Source: Echinarachnius parma (Eukaryota > Echinodermata > Echinoidea > Clypeasteroida > Echinarachniidae). Taken from it: a stretch of 64,000 nucleotides of DNA. Of the stretch, positions 61,001-64,000 are shown piece by piece. Numbering within the stretch: position 1 is the first letter of the stretch; the number at the start of each line of letters is the position of its first letter. Position numbers and translations under genes: made by a program. The stretch spans positions 62,001 through 126,000 of the forward strand of contig JBAMJV010002944.1 of NCBI GenBank assembly GCA_037951105.1. Reading direction: 5' to 3'. The notes beneath the pieces are model-generated. The model saw only the letters and a list, made by a program, of their open reading frames with translations, was not told the DNA's origin and made no database searches.

Positions 61001-64000
61001 TAAACATCAGGGTGGCAATGATTTGGGGGTTCGTGAGGTCAAAGATCAAGGTCACAGGAATCAATATATATGCAAAAATGGCTTGCAATGGCAAAATTGA
61101 AAGAACTGAATGTCTGATTTTAATCAAACTTGGTACCTGAATGTATCATAAAGAGTCATTGAGCCATAGAATATTGGGATCATGAGGTTGAGGTCAAGGT
61201 CACAGGACTCATACATGTAAAAGCTTGTAATGTCAAAAACTCAAAAACTAAATGTCAGATTTCAATCAAACTTGGAACCTGAATGTTTCTTATGGAGCCA
61301 ATGTAGCCATCAAAGTTTGGGGTCATATGGTCAAGGTCACAGGACTCAAAATATATGAAAAATATTTTTAAAATTAATACAGTGCACATTAATTTTGGGC
61401 TTGATATTAAAATCGCGTGATAGTGCTGGAGGCATAATTTTTGACTGCACGCAGTCCAAGATCCATGGGTGGTATTCTGTAAGGATCTTAGGAGGTGAAG
61501 TTGATCCTAAGATCAACTTTGGTATTCTGTAAGTTGCTTTTAAAGTTGCTCTTAAGAAGATAAGATCAACTCCAAGAAGTTGATCTTAGGTATGCAAATT
61601 TATGTAAATGACCTCTCCTACATACTCTGTAACTGCACTTAGGATCAACACGCACTCACAAAATATAAGACTGCCCCAACCCTGTCTTAGCCATTGGATA
61701 CATGCAACACTATTTGCAAAATTAGTGGTGTGTAAGACAAGATAACGCGCACTCAGTGGACAATGAAACTTGCGCTGTGTGTCGGTTGTGCGCAGAGAAA
61801 CAATCAACTAGAGTAACCAAAGCCACGCCCTCGGTGTTACATTAAGATAAGAGGCAATCTTTGATTGGTTACATTACATCTTCATGGCGCTGATTAGTTA
61901 TTCATTATTCATGCTAAGATCGTCCTAAGATCAACTTACAGAATACCAGTTTTGCACATCTTAGGGAGGTCTTAGAGTTGATCTTAAGAGCAACTCCTAA
62001 GGTCAACTCTAGGATGAACCTACAGAATACCACCCCATAAAGTTATGTTTGTAATGGTCAGCTTAATTGAGGGCTAAAAAGAAATATCTTGTTTGTCTTC
62101 TGTTCTGAATTTGAGATACAAATTGCTAATCTGTTCATTGTCTACTTTACATGCTACATATTCCTGAATGTTCATGATGTATTATCTGTAAACTAAGACT
62201 ACGTACATTGTAACCATGACAATAAGTTGAACCGTAGTAAAACTGGAACCGTAAATCACTGCCTAGCGTCATTCTGTTGAGTCTGAGAATGAGCAATGAT
62301 CGTGTGAACCCGTGATGGAATGTCGGAACATAACACATGACACGACTCTCTTGTTTGTATCTGCAGCACCAAATCTAGCCATTATCACAAAATCGGAGGC
62401 AACACAGTCGTATACCAACCGTGCCAACCGTGGGTTTCCCAAGAAGGCTCTAGATGGTAGAACCAGTGGATATGATCAACACTACTCATGTGCGAGGACA
62501 GGTATATTACCCCCACCTCCTACCATTCTTCATTGATCCCCCCTCTCCCTCCATTACTTTTATCTCAAATTAGGCTTTTAAGGGACCCTGCATAAAATGT
62601 AGCAAAAATGCATTTCAAATTAATTTTGCTGGTGTCATTTTGTATATGATCAGGGGATGGGGCTTAGAAAGTCACAGAATTTTGTTTAGACTGGTGGCTG
62701 AAAATATGAAAATGAAGACTAAGTTTTACATCACGGTTATCCTTCAACCAGGCCCTGAAGGATACGCAAAGGTCGGACACCTGTGTACCAGTATAGACCG
62801 CGGGCCATCGGTCGAAATTCGTTTGTTTCATGCTTCAACTCCCATATCTATCTTATTTTTACATATGTTGTACATACATATAATATAACAACATTCCTTA
62901 ATTCGTCAAGCTCAAAAGTTGCAAATTTGTTCAAAGAGTGGAAAAAACTTGACAAAAATTACGACACTCTTTGGAAATGTATCCAATCCCAATGCATCAT
63001 TCATTGGAAGGTACCGCGATCCTGTTAGCAAGAGCCAACCAGATTGCTTGTTTTATCGTTGCGCTAAATTAACATTAACATGCTCTTCCCGCCGGGCCTT
63101 CGGGGCACTGGTCGGCTACAAAAGGAGGTACCAGAGAGGAACAACATAAACGTCACCACCATGAATATGGGAGGAAGGCTTTTTTTCTGTTTTACTTTCT
63201 ACATTTGTGGTAAACTGAAGGAAGGACTACCTCCCAGATTCATGCTGATGGCGATTGCATTATGCTCCCTGTCACCCCGGAGCTAAGGCGGCAAGAAAAC
63301 ACAACCAGGTCCTAACAGTGACGGTCAGGCACCTGTGTGCTGTGTGCTCAAGGCCTCAGCATTAATGAAAATATTGACCAAAAAAAAATGATTTGCCTGG
63401 CCACTTTATGCCCATGCCATTCCTGCAAACTTCACCATGCTCTTGCCTTGATCCTTTAACAGCAAACATGACTAATCCGTGGTGGAAGACAAACCTGAGG
63501 ATGACATACTCGATTGCCAGCATCAAAATCTACAACCGGTTGGATGGTGAATCCTCAAGTAAGAATTTGTTCTAATTCTATTTCTTTGCTAAAACTCATC
63601 AATGCATGTTCACCATCATAGCAGATCTGTGATTTAGGGCGTATGCAATGTACATGATTGTTGAATGATAAAGAGTCAGGGGAAAATGTTAATACAAATA
63701 TTGATACAAATGATATTTAGTACAAGTGGTAACTAGATTTTAGTACATTTTATTCTCTGATTCTACAGCACTAGGCCTCATGTCTACTAATGAAAGCTAC
63801 AGAAGGGGGCAAGTCATCTGGTAACTGTGTTATTAGTAAACTAGATTTAAATCAATTTTCCCTTCTGCAGGCAATGATCTAACTGGTGCAGAGGTTAGAG
63901 TGGGAATGGATAGCAATTACAGTCGGAATGAAGTCTGCGGACAGCAGATCAGTCAAAACGCATTTGAAAGCAGCAGCGGCAACCACGGGATCCTGATTAG
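9514..64000 (+). CDS. Secreted CCP / WAP-like / fucolectin mosaic protein, 15 exons, 3' incomplete
   Basis: Joining the 15 exons listed separately gives one open frame of about 846 codons: signal peptide, CCP1, an 8-cysteine WAP-like module, CCP2 to CCP10, and the first part of an FTP (fucolectin/tachylectin-4) domain. Nearly every CCP has four cysteines, an aromatic or Gly-Tyr between Cys2 and Cys3, and a Trp near the C-terminus. All junctions are GT-AG and phase 1. CCP chains bind complement proteins or glycans, and FTP domains of the eel agglutinin family bind fucose with calcium. The combination suggests a secreted humoral recognition or complement-regulatory protein. The sea urchin mosaic proteins Sp5 and Sp5013 are the nearest known precedent by architecture. 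Several NXS/T sequons are present. There is no transmembrane segment so far, but the 3' end is missing. A paralogue lies head to head at 2380-5325. An additional exon in the 13.4-kb intron 9 cannot be excluded. Confidence 0.82.
9581..10804 (+). other. Intron 1 of the mosaic gene
   Basis: It includes an AAT/AAC-rich stretch at 9820-9960, the GC-rich direct repeat at 10140-10255, and C-rich sequence with CGGTCGCTTCGCTCCCTCGC near 10325. The final 70 bases before CCP1 resemble the corresponding part of the - strand gene, so this part of the intron predates the duplication. Confidence 0.6.
10140..10255. repeat. GC-rich CGCGACGTCGC direct repeats
   Basis: Successive copies of CGCGACGTCGC-like units lie between ACTAGTTGGCGACTC and CTGGAGACTAGCCGGG, which also form inverted pairs. 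The base composition differs sharply from the surrounding AT-rich intron. It is probably part of a MITE whose ends I could not define. Confidence 0.6.
10805..11014 (+). CDS. Exon 2: CCP1
   Basis: A 210-nt phase 1-1 exon encoding ANNPAPCEDIPSVDFAEIA followed by the rest of a CCP module. Cysteines are in PCED, IECE, RICS and VCRH, with Trp in GSWTGDEP. NST and NGS sequons are present. Acceptor GTCGCAG, donor GTGC|GTAAGT. It is orthologous in position to 2380-2589 on the other strand. Confidence 0.87.
11117..11228. repeat. Near-perfect 112-nt hairpin in intron 2
   Basis: Two 53-nt arms starting ATCGACAAATCTAT and ending at 11228 pair with only two mismatches around a 6-nt loop (GACAGT). It lies about 100 bp downstream of the CCP1 exon. 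It could be a small foldback element or a source of double-stranded RNA. Confidence 0.9.
11615..12031. mobile_element. hAT-like MITE with CCCGGGGGG termini and 8-bp duplication
   Basis: The ends are CCCGGGGGGGGGTACTCA and the inverse TGAGTACCCCCCCCGGG, flanked on both sides by TGTATACT (11607-11614 and 12032-12039). The interior has repeated words such as GGGGACCCATGTCTAAGGA. It is noncoding; the small ORFs are shadows of these repeats. Confidence 0.85.
12215..12420. mobile_element. MITE with GCCCGGTCA inverted ends
   Basis: The left end AGCCCGGTCACATATCAACG and the right end CGTTGATATCTGACCGGGC are inverse. It is about 205 bp with internal inverted matches (TTTCCGATATCCG and related words). 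No target-site duplication was resolved. Confidence 0.8.
12590..13460 (+). repeat. Minisatellite of about 100-bp units rich in G-runs and C-runs
   Basis: At least six units each run AAATGGAACCT, ATCTCCTTGGCTA, a G-run, GGCGACCCCCCTGACCAC, a C-run, then TCCATTTGTTATTT. A related fragment lies at 13885-14000. Each unit pairs a G-run with a downstream C-run, so single strands could form stems or quadruplexes. The short Pro/Gly-rich ORFs here are artefacts of the repeat. Confidence 0.9.
13461..14312. other. Intron 2 segment without exons
   Basis: A decayed relative of the preceding minisatellite lies near 13885-14000, with a poly-C run. The rest is AT-rich. I see no splice-flanked cysteine-bearing ORF. 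Confidence 0.4.
14317..14781. mobile_element. TTAA-flanked MITE with GGCTGTAGT ends
   Basis: TTAA occurs at 14313-14316 and 14782-14785. The termini are GGCTGTAGTAA and the inverse ACTACAGCC. The subterminal sequences (AGTTAACCGACGGC left, TCGGTTAACCGTCG right) are also inverted. The interior is AT-rich, with no coding capacity. Confidence 0.85.
14786..15240. mobile_element. MITE with GTTTCACACCGG / CCGGTATGAAAG ends and TACGCA repeats
   Basis: The left end GGGGGTTTCACACCGGGCC and the right end GGTCCGGTATGAAAGGGGC are approximate inverses. The interior is built from the words TCTACGCAA, CTACGC and GTACGCC. It abuts the preceding element directly. Confidence 0.65.
15241..16300. other. Intron 2 segment with a GGTGGCCC repeat fragment
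   Basis: The region 15700-15940 contains GTGGCCCAGTCGGGC, GGTGGCCCC and GCTAATTTCGAGCACTGC, a fragment of the family seen whole at 31558-32704. The rest is unique-looking AT-rich sequence without an exon. Confidence 0.5.
16301..16915. mobile_element. TTAA-flanked MITE, family also at 53541-54163
   Basis: TTAA at 16297-16300 and 16916-16919. The ends are AGGGACTGTCCGCC and GGGGGACAGTCCCT. Words such as GATGAATGAAACGCAC, CTATATATCGGTCAATAAA and GGTCACGTAGGGGTCA recur in the copy at 53541-54163. Noncoding. Confidence 0.85.
17130..18270. mobile_element. Older MITE (GGGATAGTTGAG family) carrying a nested foldback
   Basis: The left part (AGAGGGCACTG, CAAATTTGAAAGAGCAT, CAAAATCGGTTCAGAAAC) and right part (TAGAGAGCGCCCTCTTGA, AAAACTCAACTATCCCTTTA) match the family at 52409-53497. 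The left terminus is decayed. The centre is interrupted at a TTAA by the element at 17360-17903. Confidence 0.75.
17360..17903. mobile_element. TTAA-flanked foldback nested in the preceding element
   Basis: TTAA at 17356-17359 and 17904-17907. The two halves are inverse over most of their length: AGGCAATGAAC at the left matches TTTCATTGTCCT at the right, and AAATTGGCAACGCACTCTG matches AGAGTGCGTTGCCAATTTG. Noncoding. Confidence 0.85.
18300..18449 (+). CDS. Exon 3: eight-cysteine WAP-like module
   Basis: A 150-nt phase 1-1 exon, acceptor AATTGTAG, donor CATAG|GTAATG. It encodes RCPANAEIAEIYGYECQLPC and then a segment with C-x7-C-x6-C-x-C-x3-C-x3-C. The eight cysteines, the CP start and the closely spaced Cys pair before two CxxxC steps resemble the four-disulfide core of WAP domains, except that the usual adjacent CC is split by one Tyr. 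WAP domains are often protease inhibitors or antimicrobial. It could also be a lineage-specific Cys-rich module, so function is not assigned. Confidence 0.75.
18450..19988 (+). other. Intron 3, first part
   Basis: T-rich low complexity near 18490-18545, then AT-rich sequence without exons. A TG dinucleotide run followed by about 20 G lies at 19614-19651. A segment beginning TTAAAGGTGCACCTGTAAAC near 19697 resembles a terminus of the TTAA families but its partner end was not found. Confidence 0.45.
19989..21323 (+). mobile_element. Tandem-array element family 1, copy A
   Basis: It starts TTTTAGCTCATCCGGCC, continues with a short hairpin (GCCCGATGAGC), a TCCG/TTCCG-rich run, then several units of about 160 bp built on TTTGCTTTATCTGGTAGAGC, CTTCTACACAGAATTTTG and AATTTATGCAAATTTATTC. 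It ends at GACGTTCTGGTT, with GCGGATGAGC near the end inverse to the start. It encodes no protein. Copies B and C share both ends. Confidence 0.85.
21375..21440 (-). repeat. tRNA-like (SINE-type) fragment
   Basis: On the - strand this reads GGTCTCTGGTTCGAATCC, a good internal B-box, preceded by CTCTGGTCTAGTGATACAGAG, a possible anticodon stem. The acceptor stem and A-box are poor, so it is more likely a tRNA-derived repeat fragment than a functional tRNA. Confidence 0.35.
21559..22322 (+). mobile_element. Tandem-array element family 1, copy B (short)
   Basis: It has the same start TTTTAGCTCATCCGGCC, TCCG-rich run and end GACGTTCTGGTT as copy A. Only about one and a half array units remain, followed by T-rich low complexity including a (TA)n run at about 21999-22030. 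Confidence 0.85.
22444..22647 (+). CDS. Exon 4: CCP2
   Basis: A 204-nt phase 1-1 exon, acceptor CGTAATAG, donor AATG|GTTAGG. It starts EQDFFCPEVAAPDGAMVTR. Cysteines are in FFCP, FDCA, KTCL and IVCI, with Trp in RTWHGDDIVC. Its acceptor lacks an obvious polypyrimidine tract just upstream but has one slightly further left. Confidence 0.82.
23881..24174. mobile_element. MITE with GGGGTGTTTCACAAA ends
   Basis: The left end GGGGTGTTTCACAAACAT and the right end TTTGTGAAACACCCC are inverse, and the next words (TTGAACTTGA, AAGTTCAACG) also pair. About 294 bp, noncoding. Confidence 0.75.
24238..24320 (-). repeat. tRNA-derived SINE-like fragment
   Basis: On the - strand it reads CAAGGGTCGTGTGTTCGACC, preceded by GGAATATTGGTTTGAGCC. 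A T-arm with a B-box (GTGTTCGACCC) and an A-box-like segment are visible. The cloverleaf is imperfect, so I call it a repeat fragment. Confidence 0.4.
24383..24562 (+). CDS. Exon 5: CCP3
   Basis: A 180-nt phase 1-1 exon, acceptor CCTACAG, donor ACAC|GTAAGT. It encodes VCAELPTVENASPWHSDRL and onward. Four cysteines are in VCAE, YSCN, ITCL and RCT, with Trp in NFTWTQPNFRC. NAS and NFT are potential N-glycosylation sites. Confidence 0.87.
24585..26290 (+). mobile_element. Tandem-array element family 2, copy A, split by a nested element
   Basis: It begins with a decayed form of the head (CGAAGTTGCCAGAGG, then TCCGTCCG-type repeats), followed by units of about 115-125 bp built on GTTATCTCAAGAACGGATTG, TTCTGACCAAACTTGG and GGGGTCATGAGGTCAAAGG. 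The first unit is interrupted by the TA-flanked element at 24717-25586. Noncoding; related copies lie at 30275-30950 and 60793-61462. Confidence 0.85.
24717..25586. mobile_element. TA-flanked element nested in family 2
   Basis: The termini are GGGGAACCCGGGGCAAAGTG and the inverse of AGGGAACCCGGGGCAAAATG. The host repeat reads GGTACATG where uninterrupted; here GGTA precedes the element and TACATG follows it, so TA was duplicated. The motif CCCCGG recurs inside. It is 870 bp with no transposase ORF. Confidence 0.85.
26300..26610 (-). repeat. C-rich run and decayed TTAA-family fragment
   Basis: A C-rich segment at 26307-26347 is followed by GGGATCTAGTAACACTGTCC and AAATGAGCATCGAACAGG, which resemble parts of the 388-bp element family. 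No complete boundaries remain. Confidence 0.5.
26871..27050 (+). CDS. Exon 6: CCP4
   Basis: A 180-nt phase 1-1 exon, acceptor ACCTACAG, donor CGAC|GTAAGT. It starts KSCGYPGDVPNARLGSNQF. Cysteines are in SCGY, YHCV, RTCL and ECR, with Trp in QRWSSQIPEC. Confidence 0.88.
27070..27295 (+). repeat. Minisatellite of about 27-30 bp units
   Basis: Roughly seven to eight degenerate copies of a unit reading approximately CATTCAAATTTAACYRAAGAA begin right after exon 6. It sits at the 5' end of intron 6 and is noncoding. Confidence 0.85.
27425..29140. mobile_element. Foldback element cluster (CATGCATGAGTGAGCACAC family), interrupted
   Basis: The left arm AACTTGGCAGCATTGTTCC, GAGTCATGCATGAGTGAGC and TGTCACTTTTCAAAAGTCAC is matched in reverse at 28690-28810. 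A second foldback unit follows at 28810-29140. The first unit is interrupted after GCCTTTAA by the element at 27637-28696. Relatives lie at 55005-55113 and 57772-58475. Confidence 0.8.
27637..28696. mobile_element. TTAA-type element nested in the foldback
   Basis: TTAA at 27633-27636; the right flank is TTAT where the host consensus has TTAA. The ends are AGGGTACCATCACC and GGTGGTCCCC. It splits the host foldback exactly between CCTTTAA and TGTGTGCTCAC. Noncoding. Confidence 0.65.
29268..29332. repeat. (AC)n microsatellite
   Basis: ACACACACAC runs interrupted by ATGCAC and TCACAT, about 65 nt, located 70 bp before exon 7. Confidence 0.95.
29403..29576 (+). CDS. Exon 7: CCP5
   Basis: A 174-nt phase 1-1 exon, acceptor ATGTGCAG, donor ACAG|GTGAAT. 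It encodes VQCPVIESIVHGSVRGSSY and onward. Cysteines are in QCPV, FECD, RTCQ and VCT, with Gly-Tyr after Cys2 (DEGYRL) and Trp in ATWSVPEAVC. One NAT sequon. This is the most canonical CCP of the series. Confidence 0.9.
29577..30274 (+). other. Intron 7, first part, with decayed MITE and hairpin
   Basis: 29590-29850 contains GGGATCTAGTTAGTAACATTG and other words of the 388-bp TTAA family in a decayed state. 30105-30225 forms a hairpin (GACCACCAGCATGACCAGC against GCTGGTGGAACAGGTGGTC). No exon. Confidence 0.55.
30275..30950 (+). mobile_element. Tandem-array element family 2, copy B
   Basis: Head TGCCTCTGTAACAAAG, inverted pair TTGCCGGAGGCAT, a CCGTCCGTAC-rich run, then three to four units of about 115 bp on TCAAGAACGGATTGAC and GACCAAACTTGGTACATG. 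The tail is GCGTAATGGCGGAG, then CGACTGCGCGCAGTCG (a perfect palindrome) and AAGATCCATC. Noncoding. Confidence 0.85.
31090..31475 (-). mobile_element. Diverged copy of the 388-bp TTAA family
   Basis: It matches 40560-40947 along its full length (AGTAACATTGTCCAAATCC to ACAAAGTTACTTTAAAG) but with many substitutions and a less clear left TTAA. Confidence 0.75.
31558..32704. mobile_element. Element with CAACGCTCG termini and 7-bp duplication
   Basis: Left end CAACGCTCGAAATTAAC, right end GCTAATTTCGAGCGTTG, flanked by CATATAG at 31551-31557 and 32705-32711. The words GGTGGCCCG and CGGGCCAGTAAA occur near both ends. The 1.15-kb interior shows no transposase. The termini and 7-8 bp duplication would fit a hAT-type element. 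Confidence 0.8.
33022..33201 (+). CDS. Exon 8: CCP6
   Basis: A 180-nt phase 1-1 exon, acceptor TGTTTAAG, donor GGCA|GTAAGT. It starts IICGAPSAPVDGSIRGMRA. Cysteines are in IICG, YGCK, NYCQ and TCGS, with Gly-Phe after Cys2 (KQGFTL) and Trp in DDWAHPVPTC. Confidence 0.88.
33598..34700 (+). mobile_element. Tandem-array element family 1, headless copy D
   Basis: Array units with ACTTCTACACAGAATCATG and TTTGCTTTATCTGGTAGAGC but no AGCTCATCC head. It is nearly identical to parts of copy C (33601-34100 with 35246-35740; 34205-34490 with 36000-36290). A small GGCTCGACAT/GGTGGCCCGGG fragment follows at 34530-34660. Confidence 0.8.
34707..36487 (+). mobile_element. Tandem-array element family 1, copy C (longest)
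   Basis: It starts TTTTAGCTCATCCGGCC, then repeats of GTCCTGCCGTCAGGC and GTCCTTCCGTC, about ten array units of the family, T-rich stretches, two CATGTCCCTTCC-type words, and ends GACGTTCTGGTT. GCCGGATGAGC near the right end is inverse to the start. Noncoding. Confidence 0.87.
36488..36740 (+). mobile_element. LINE 3' end with (TTGAAC)n tail
   Basis: No ORF. The sequence ends AAGTGTTAAATAAACTGAAC followed by three to four TTGAAC units, the usual look of a CR1/L2-type non-LTR retrotransposon 3' terminus. It abuts the partial CCP7 copy directly. Confidence 0.6.
36741..36840 (+). pseudogene. Truncated copy of the CCP7 exon
   Basis: It begins TACCATGCCAGTATCCAAGG like exon 9 and matches it for about 75 nt (PCQYPR, then NGWLPFQGQQNSDG in translation). 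It then turns into AGTGGTAGTAATAACAG and reaches a stop. The second half of the module, with three of its cysteines, is missing. It lies 264 bp upstream of the intact exon. Confidence 0.88.
37005..37205 (+). CDS. Exon 9: CCP7
   Basis: A 201-nt phase 1-1 exon, acceptor TTTTGCAG, donor GGAC|GTAAGT. It starts PCQYPRNPRNGWLSFQGQR. Cysteines are in PCQY, IRCR, LLCN and LCQG, with Trp in NGTWSDRD, which also holds an NGT sequon. Confidence 0.9.
37543..38506. mobile_element. Element with ATAGCTCAGT termini, GC-richer than its surroundings
   Basis: Left ATAGCTCAGTAAGATTTTGC and right TGACTGAGCTAT are approximate inverses. The interior (37900-38470) is unusually GC-rich, with inverted words such as GGCGGCC and CGCCG. 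The part at 37905-38030 recurs near 515-655. Several ORFs under 130 codons on both strands have no recognised domain. Confidence 0.6.
38899..40041. mobile_element. TA-flanked element with CCGTATTTG ends
   Basis: TA at 38897-38898 and 40042-40043. Left end CCGTATTTGCCGGTGTATTA, right end ACACCGACAAATACGG; both flank GCGGTTAATACAC. It is 1.14 kb without a transposase ORF. A truncated copy is at about 23095-23436. Confidence 0.82.
40560..40947 (-). mobile_element. TTAA-flanked 388-bp MITE, inverted copy identical to 7613-8000
   Basis: TTAA at 40556-40559 and 40948-40951. The sequence is the reverse complement of the copy at 7613-8000 with no difference that I could see, including a 93-codon ORF of identical translation. 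It lies in intron 9. Confidence 0.9.
42138..43453. mobile_element. Element with AATGCTGTTA termini and CGGATC repeats
   Basis: It starts TAATGCTGTTA and ends TAACAGCATTA. Just inside, ATCTCGGATCGGATCGG (left) and ATCTCGGATCGGATCC (right) are found, with TCTCGGAGAAAA and CCGAGAAAAAATA pairing. No transposase was recognised. Confidence 0.6.
44039..44083. repeat. Perfect 18-bp inverted repeat
   Basis: TCATGATTTACATTTAAA at 44039-44056 is exactly inverse to 44066-44083, with a 9-nt spacer. Confidence 0.9.
44518..44662 (-). pseudogene. LINE ORF2 C-terminal fragment
   Basis: Read on the - strand it encodes LYHQNSFLPRTIKQWNRLP followed by a TAG stop at 44518-44520. A motif of the type F-P-R-T-x-x-x-W-N-x-L-P is characteristic of the end of CR1/jockey-type reverse transcriptase ORFs. 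The rest of the element is absent. Confidence 0.75.
45612..46328. mobile_element. TA-flanked element with CCGTAAA ends
   Basis: TA at 45610-45611 and 46329-46330. Left end CCGTAAAACTCCGTGTATAA, right end the inverse of CCGTAAATCTCAGTGTATAA; AAGTTGGGGGT occurs near both ends. 717 bp, no transposase. Confidence 0.82.
47023..48339. mobile_element. MULE-like element: long TIRs and 9-bp duplication
   Basis: The terminal inverted repeats are about 100 bp (GGCTTGCAACGAACAGTCAC outward; AGGTCACCCAA and CTACGAAGTGT further in), flanked by TACCAAATG at 47014-47022 and 48340-48348. Long TIRs with a 9-bp duplication are typical of Mutator-like elements. The interior holds AATCA-rich repeats near 47640-47790 and another insertion at about 47830-48085 with GGCGTACCCAGG ends. 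No transposase was seen. Confidence 0.85.
48369..50406. mobile_element. TTAA-flanked foldback carrying a nested TA element
   Basis: TTAA at 48365-48368 and 50407-50410; ends AGGGACATTTTCCCC and GGGGAAACTTTCCCT. The arms pair through TTCATGCAAATATGTCCAATG and GAATGGGATTAGCCCATAC. One arm is interrupted by 49001-50336, and a GGCGTACCCAGG fragment sits near the centre at 48818-48890. Confidence 0.82.
49001..50336. mobile_element. TA-flanked element with CAGTCAAACCTGT ends
   Basis: TA at 48999-49000 and 50337-50338. Both ends begin CAGTCAAACCTGT when read inward, followed by TATAGCGGCCAC words. The other arm of the host foldback, near 48728-48745, shows the uninterrupted site with a single TA, which confirms the insertion. 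It is 1.34 kb with only short ORFs. Confidence 0.88.
50565..50795 (+). CDS. Exon 10: CCP8
   Basis: A 231-nt phase 1-1 exon, acceptor TTCATGCAG, donor CCAG|GTATGC. It starts PCWVQIPQNSFQALQPLF. Cysteines are in PCWV, YRCN, VTCR and QCLP, with Gly-Tyr after Cys2 (NRGYRLQG). The Trp expected before Cys4 is absent (NGNPVPSAGPPQC). At 77 codons it is the longest CCP here, because of an insertion between Cys1 and Cys2. Confidence 0.87.
50853..50912 (+). pseudogene. Fragment duplicated from the CCP8 exon
   Basis: ACAGGGCACCAG, GGTCATGAA and TGTGACTTGTAGAAATGG repeat the 3' third of exon 10, starting about 60 bp downstream of it, with a 4-bp insertion and several substitutions. There is no open module or donor at the matching place. 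Confidence 0.85.
51096..52404. mobile_element. TTAA-flanked element with CCCTAAAAAGACTGG ends
   Basis: TTAA at 51092-51095 and 52405-52408. Left CCCTAAAAAGACTGGG, right CCCAGTCTTTTTAGGG: perfect inverted ends. It includes diverged direct repeats around GATCGACTCCAAATTTGGCAT, and a nested TTAA element at 51518-52068. Confidence 0.88.
51518..52068. mobile_element. TTAA-flanked MITE nested in the preceding element
   Basis: TTAA at 51514-51517 and 52069-52072. Ends AGTCATACCTGTAAAGTGTC and GACACTTTACAGGTATCACT are near-perfect inverses. Noncoding. Confidence 0.87.
52409..53497. mobile_element. TTAA-flanked MITE (GGGATAGTTGAG family), outer copy
   Basis: Its left TTAA (52405-52408) is shared with the neighbouring element; its right TTAA is 53498-53501. 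Ends GGGATAGTTGAGTTTTAG and ACTCAACTACCCC. It is split by an inner copy of the same family. The words TAGAGAGCGCCCTCTTGA and CAAAATCGGTTCAGAAAC also occur at 17130-18270. Confidence 0.85.
52630..53162. mobile_element. TTAA-flanked MITE of the same family nested in 52409-53497
   Basis: TTAA at 52626-52629 and 53163-53166. Ends AGGGATAGTTGAGTTCTGG and AAACTCAACTATCCCT. It is inverted relative to its host copy: GTGGGGCCCCACA and TTTCAGCCGTTTCTGAAC appear in opposite orientation in the outer copy. Confidence 0.85.
53541..54163. mobile_element. TTAA-flanked MITE, second copy of the 16301-16915 family
   Basis: TTAA at 53537-53540 and 54164-54167. Ends AGGACCATGCCCTCTTTT and AAAAGAGGGAATGTCC. Shared internal words with 16301-16915 include CTATATATCGGTCAATAAA and GGTCACATAGGGGTCA-like sequence. 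Confidence 0.85.
54387..54430 (+). pseudogene. Short fragment resembling the CCP9 exon
   Basis: AGCAGAAACATCC, ACCGGTGCACAGGATGTGGAGA matches the middle of exon 11 (AGCAGAAAAAACC, ACCGGTGCATGGGATGTGGAGA) over about 42 nt, roughly 200 bp upstream of it. It is too short to encode a module. Confidence 0.6.
54601..54789 (+). CDS. Exon 11: CCP9
   Basis: A 189-nt phase 1-1 exon, acceptor CCCTCTAG, donor CCAG|GTAAAA. It starts ECPIVSVPIENGRMNYSRK. Cysteines are in ECPI, LVCI, HYCD and SCDP, with Gly-Tyr after Cys2 (ISGYESS) and Trp in GRWNVTALPSC, including an NVT sequon. A LINE-like tail (ATAAATTGAACCTGTTG and a TTA run) precedes the acceptor. Confidence 0.9.
55114..57771. mobile_element. Non-autonomous hAT-like element, 2.66 kb, with 8-bp duplication
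   Basis: Flanked by TTATTGAC at 55106-55113 and 57772-57779. Left end CAAGGTAGGAATTAA; right end, read inward, CAGCGTCGGAAATAC. Both ends continue into GGGGGCTA-type repeats. It contains a LINE fragment (56171-57362) and no hAT transposase. Confidence 0.8.
56171..57362 (+). pseudogene. 5'-truncated LINE with reverse transcriptase (CR1/jockey-like), frameshifted
   Basis: From about 56180 it encodes the RT palm: FLSGRTQQVIL, then SSGVPQGTVLGLLLFLVFIN and the catalytic motif YADDALLY, then an RT thumb region (ILEYSSSVWDPH, DMVQRRAARF). After ATLKWQTL near 56940 the frame shifts, and the C-terminus continues in another frame with RAHVKVTMLYRIMNGL and FCIWNALPASVV to a stop near 57211. It ends in a GAAGAAGAAG tail near 57350. 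The endonuclease and ORF1 are missing, so it is a dead copy. Confidence 0.9.
58476..60395 (+). other. Intron 11, last part, nothing recognised
   Basis: AT-rich with several short ORFs lacking domains. One (58874-59089, +) is relatively GC-rich but has no recognisable product. Words such as ACGTCCGTGAGC and ACGGACGTTC recur in both orientations, which hints at an unresolved repeat. Confidence 0.4.
60396..60608 (+). CDS. Exon 12: CCP10
   Basis: A 213-nt phase 1-1 exon, acceptor CTATTCCCCAG, donor TCCA|GTAAGT. It starts PCALIGNSSGTIASISYNQ. Cysteines are in PCAL, VACR, YHCK and VCLS, with Trp in REWVPSLPVC. NSS, NQS and NGT sequons are present. The Cys1-Cys2 segment is long (about 40 residues) and the Gly-Tyr pair after Cys2 is missing, so this is the most divergent CCP. 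Confidence 0.83.
60793..61462 (+). mobile_element. Tandem-array element family 2, copy C
   Basis: Head TTATGCCTCCGCCAACGAAG, inverted AGAGGCATAATG, CGTCCGTCCGTCCC run, then four to five units of about 115 bp with TTTCAAACTTGGTATGAG and GAGGTCAAGGTCACAGGAC. The tail is GATAGTGCTGGAGGCATAAT and GACTGCACGCAGTCC. Noncoding. Confidence 0.85.
61467..62035. mobile_element. MITE with GGGTGGTATTCTGTA ends
   Basis: Left GGGTGGTATTCTGTAAGGAT, right CCTACAGAATACCACCC. The internal words AAGTTGATCCTAAGATC and GATCTTAAGAGCAACTCC are inverted across the element. The central 61620-61900 is not palindromic and has no domain. Confidence 0.85.
62367..62501 (+). CDS. Exon 13: FTP (fucolectin) domain, N-terminal part
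   Basis: A 135-nt phase 1-1 exon, acceptor TATCTGCAG, donor GACAG|GTATAT. It encodes PNLAIITKSEATQSYTNRAN, then KKALDGRTSG and HYSCART. The pattern NLA...ATQSS...A.DG.T.G...SC..T is the usual start of eel-fucolectin/tachylectin-4 (FTP) domains. Confidence 0.87.
62502..63462 (+). other. Intron 13
   Basis: 961 bp of ordinary AT-rich sequence. No repeat element with definable ends and no additional exon was recognised. Confidence 0.5.
63463..63558 (+). CDS. Exon 14: FTP domain, middle part
   Basis: A 96-nt phase 1-1 exon, acceptor TTTAACAG, donor CTCA|GTAAGA. It encodes MTNPWWKTNLRMTYSIASIK and IYNRLDGESS. NPWW and the following strand, then NRxD, are hallmark FTP positions. Confidence 0.9.
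63871..64000 (+). CDS. Exon 15: FTP domain, continuing off the window
   Basis: Acceptor CCTTCTGCAG, open to the window end. It encodes NDLTGAEVRVGMDSNYSRNE, then VCGQQISQNAF. LxGAEVRVG and the CG step match FTP domains. The end of the domain and anything after it lie outside the window. Confidence 0.88.
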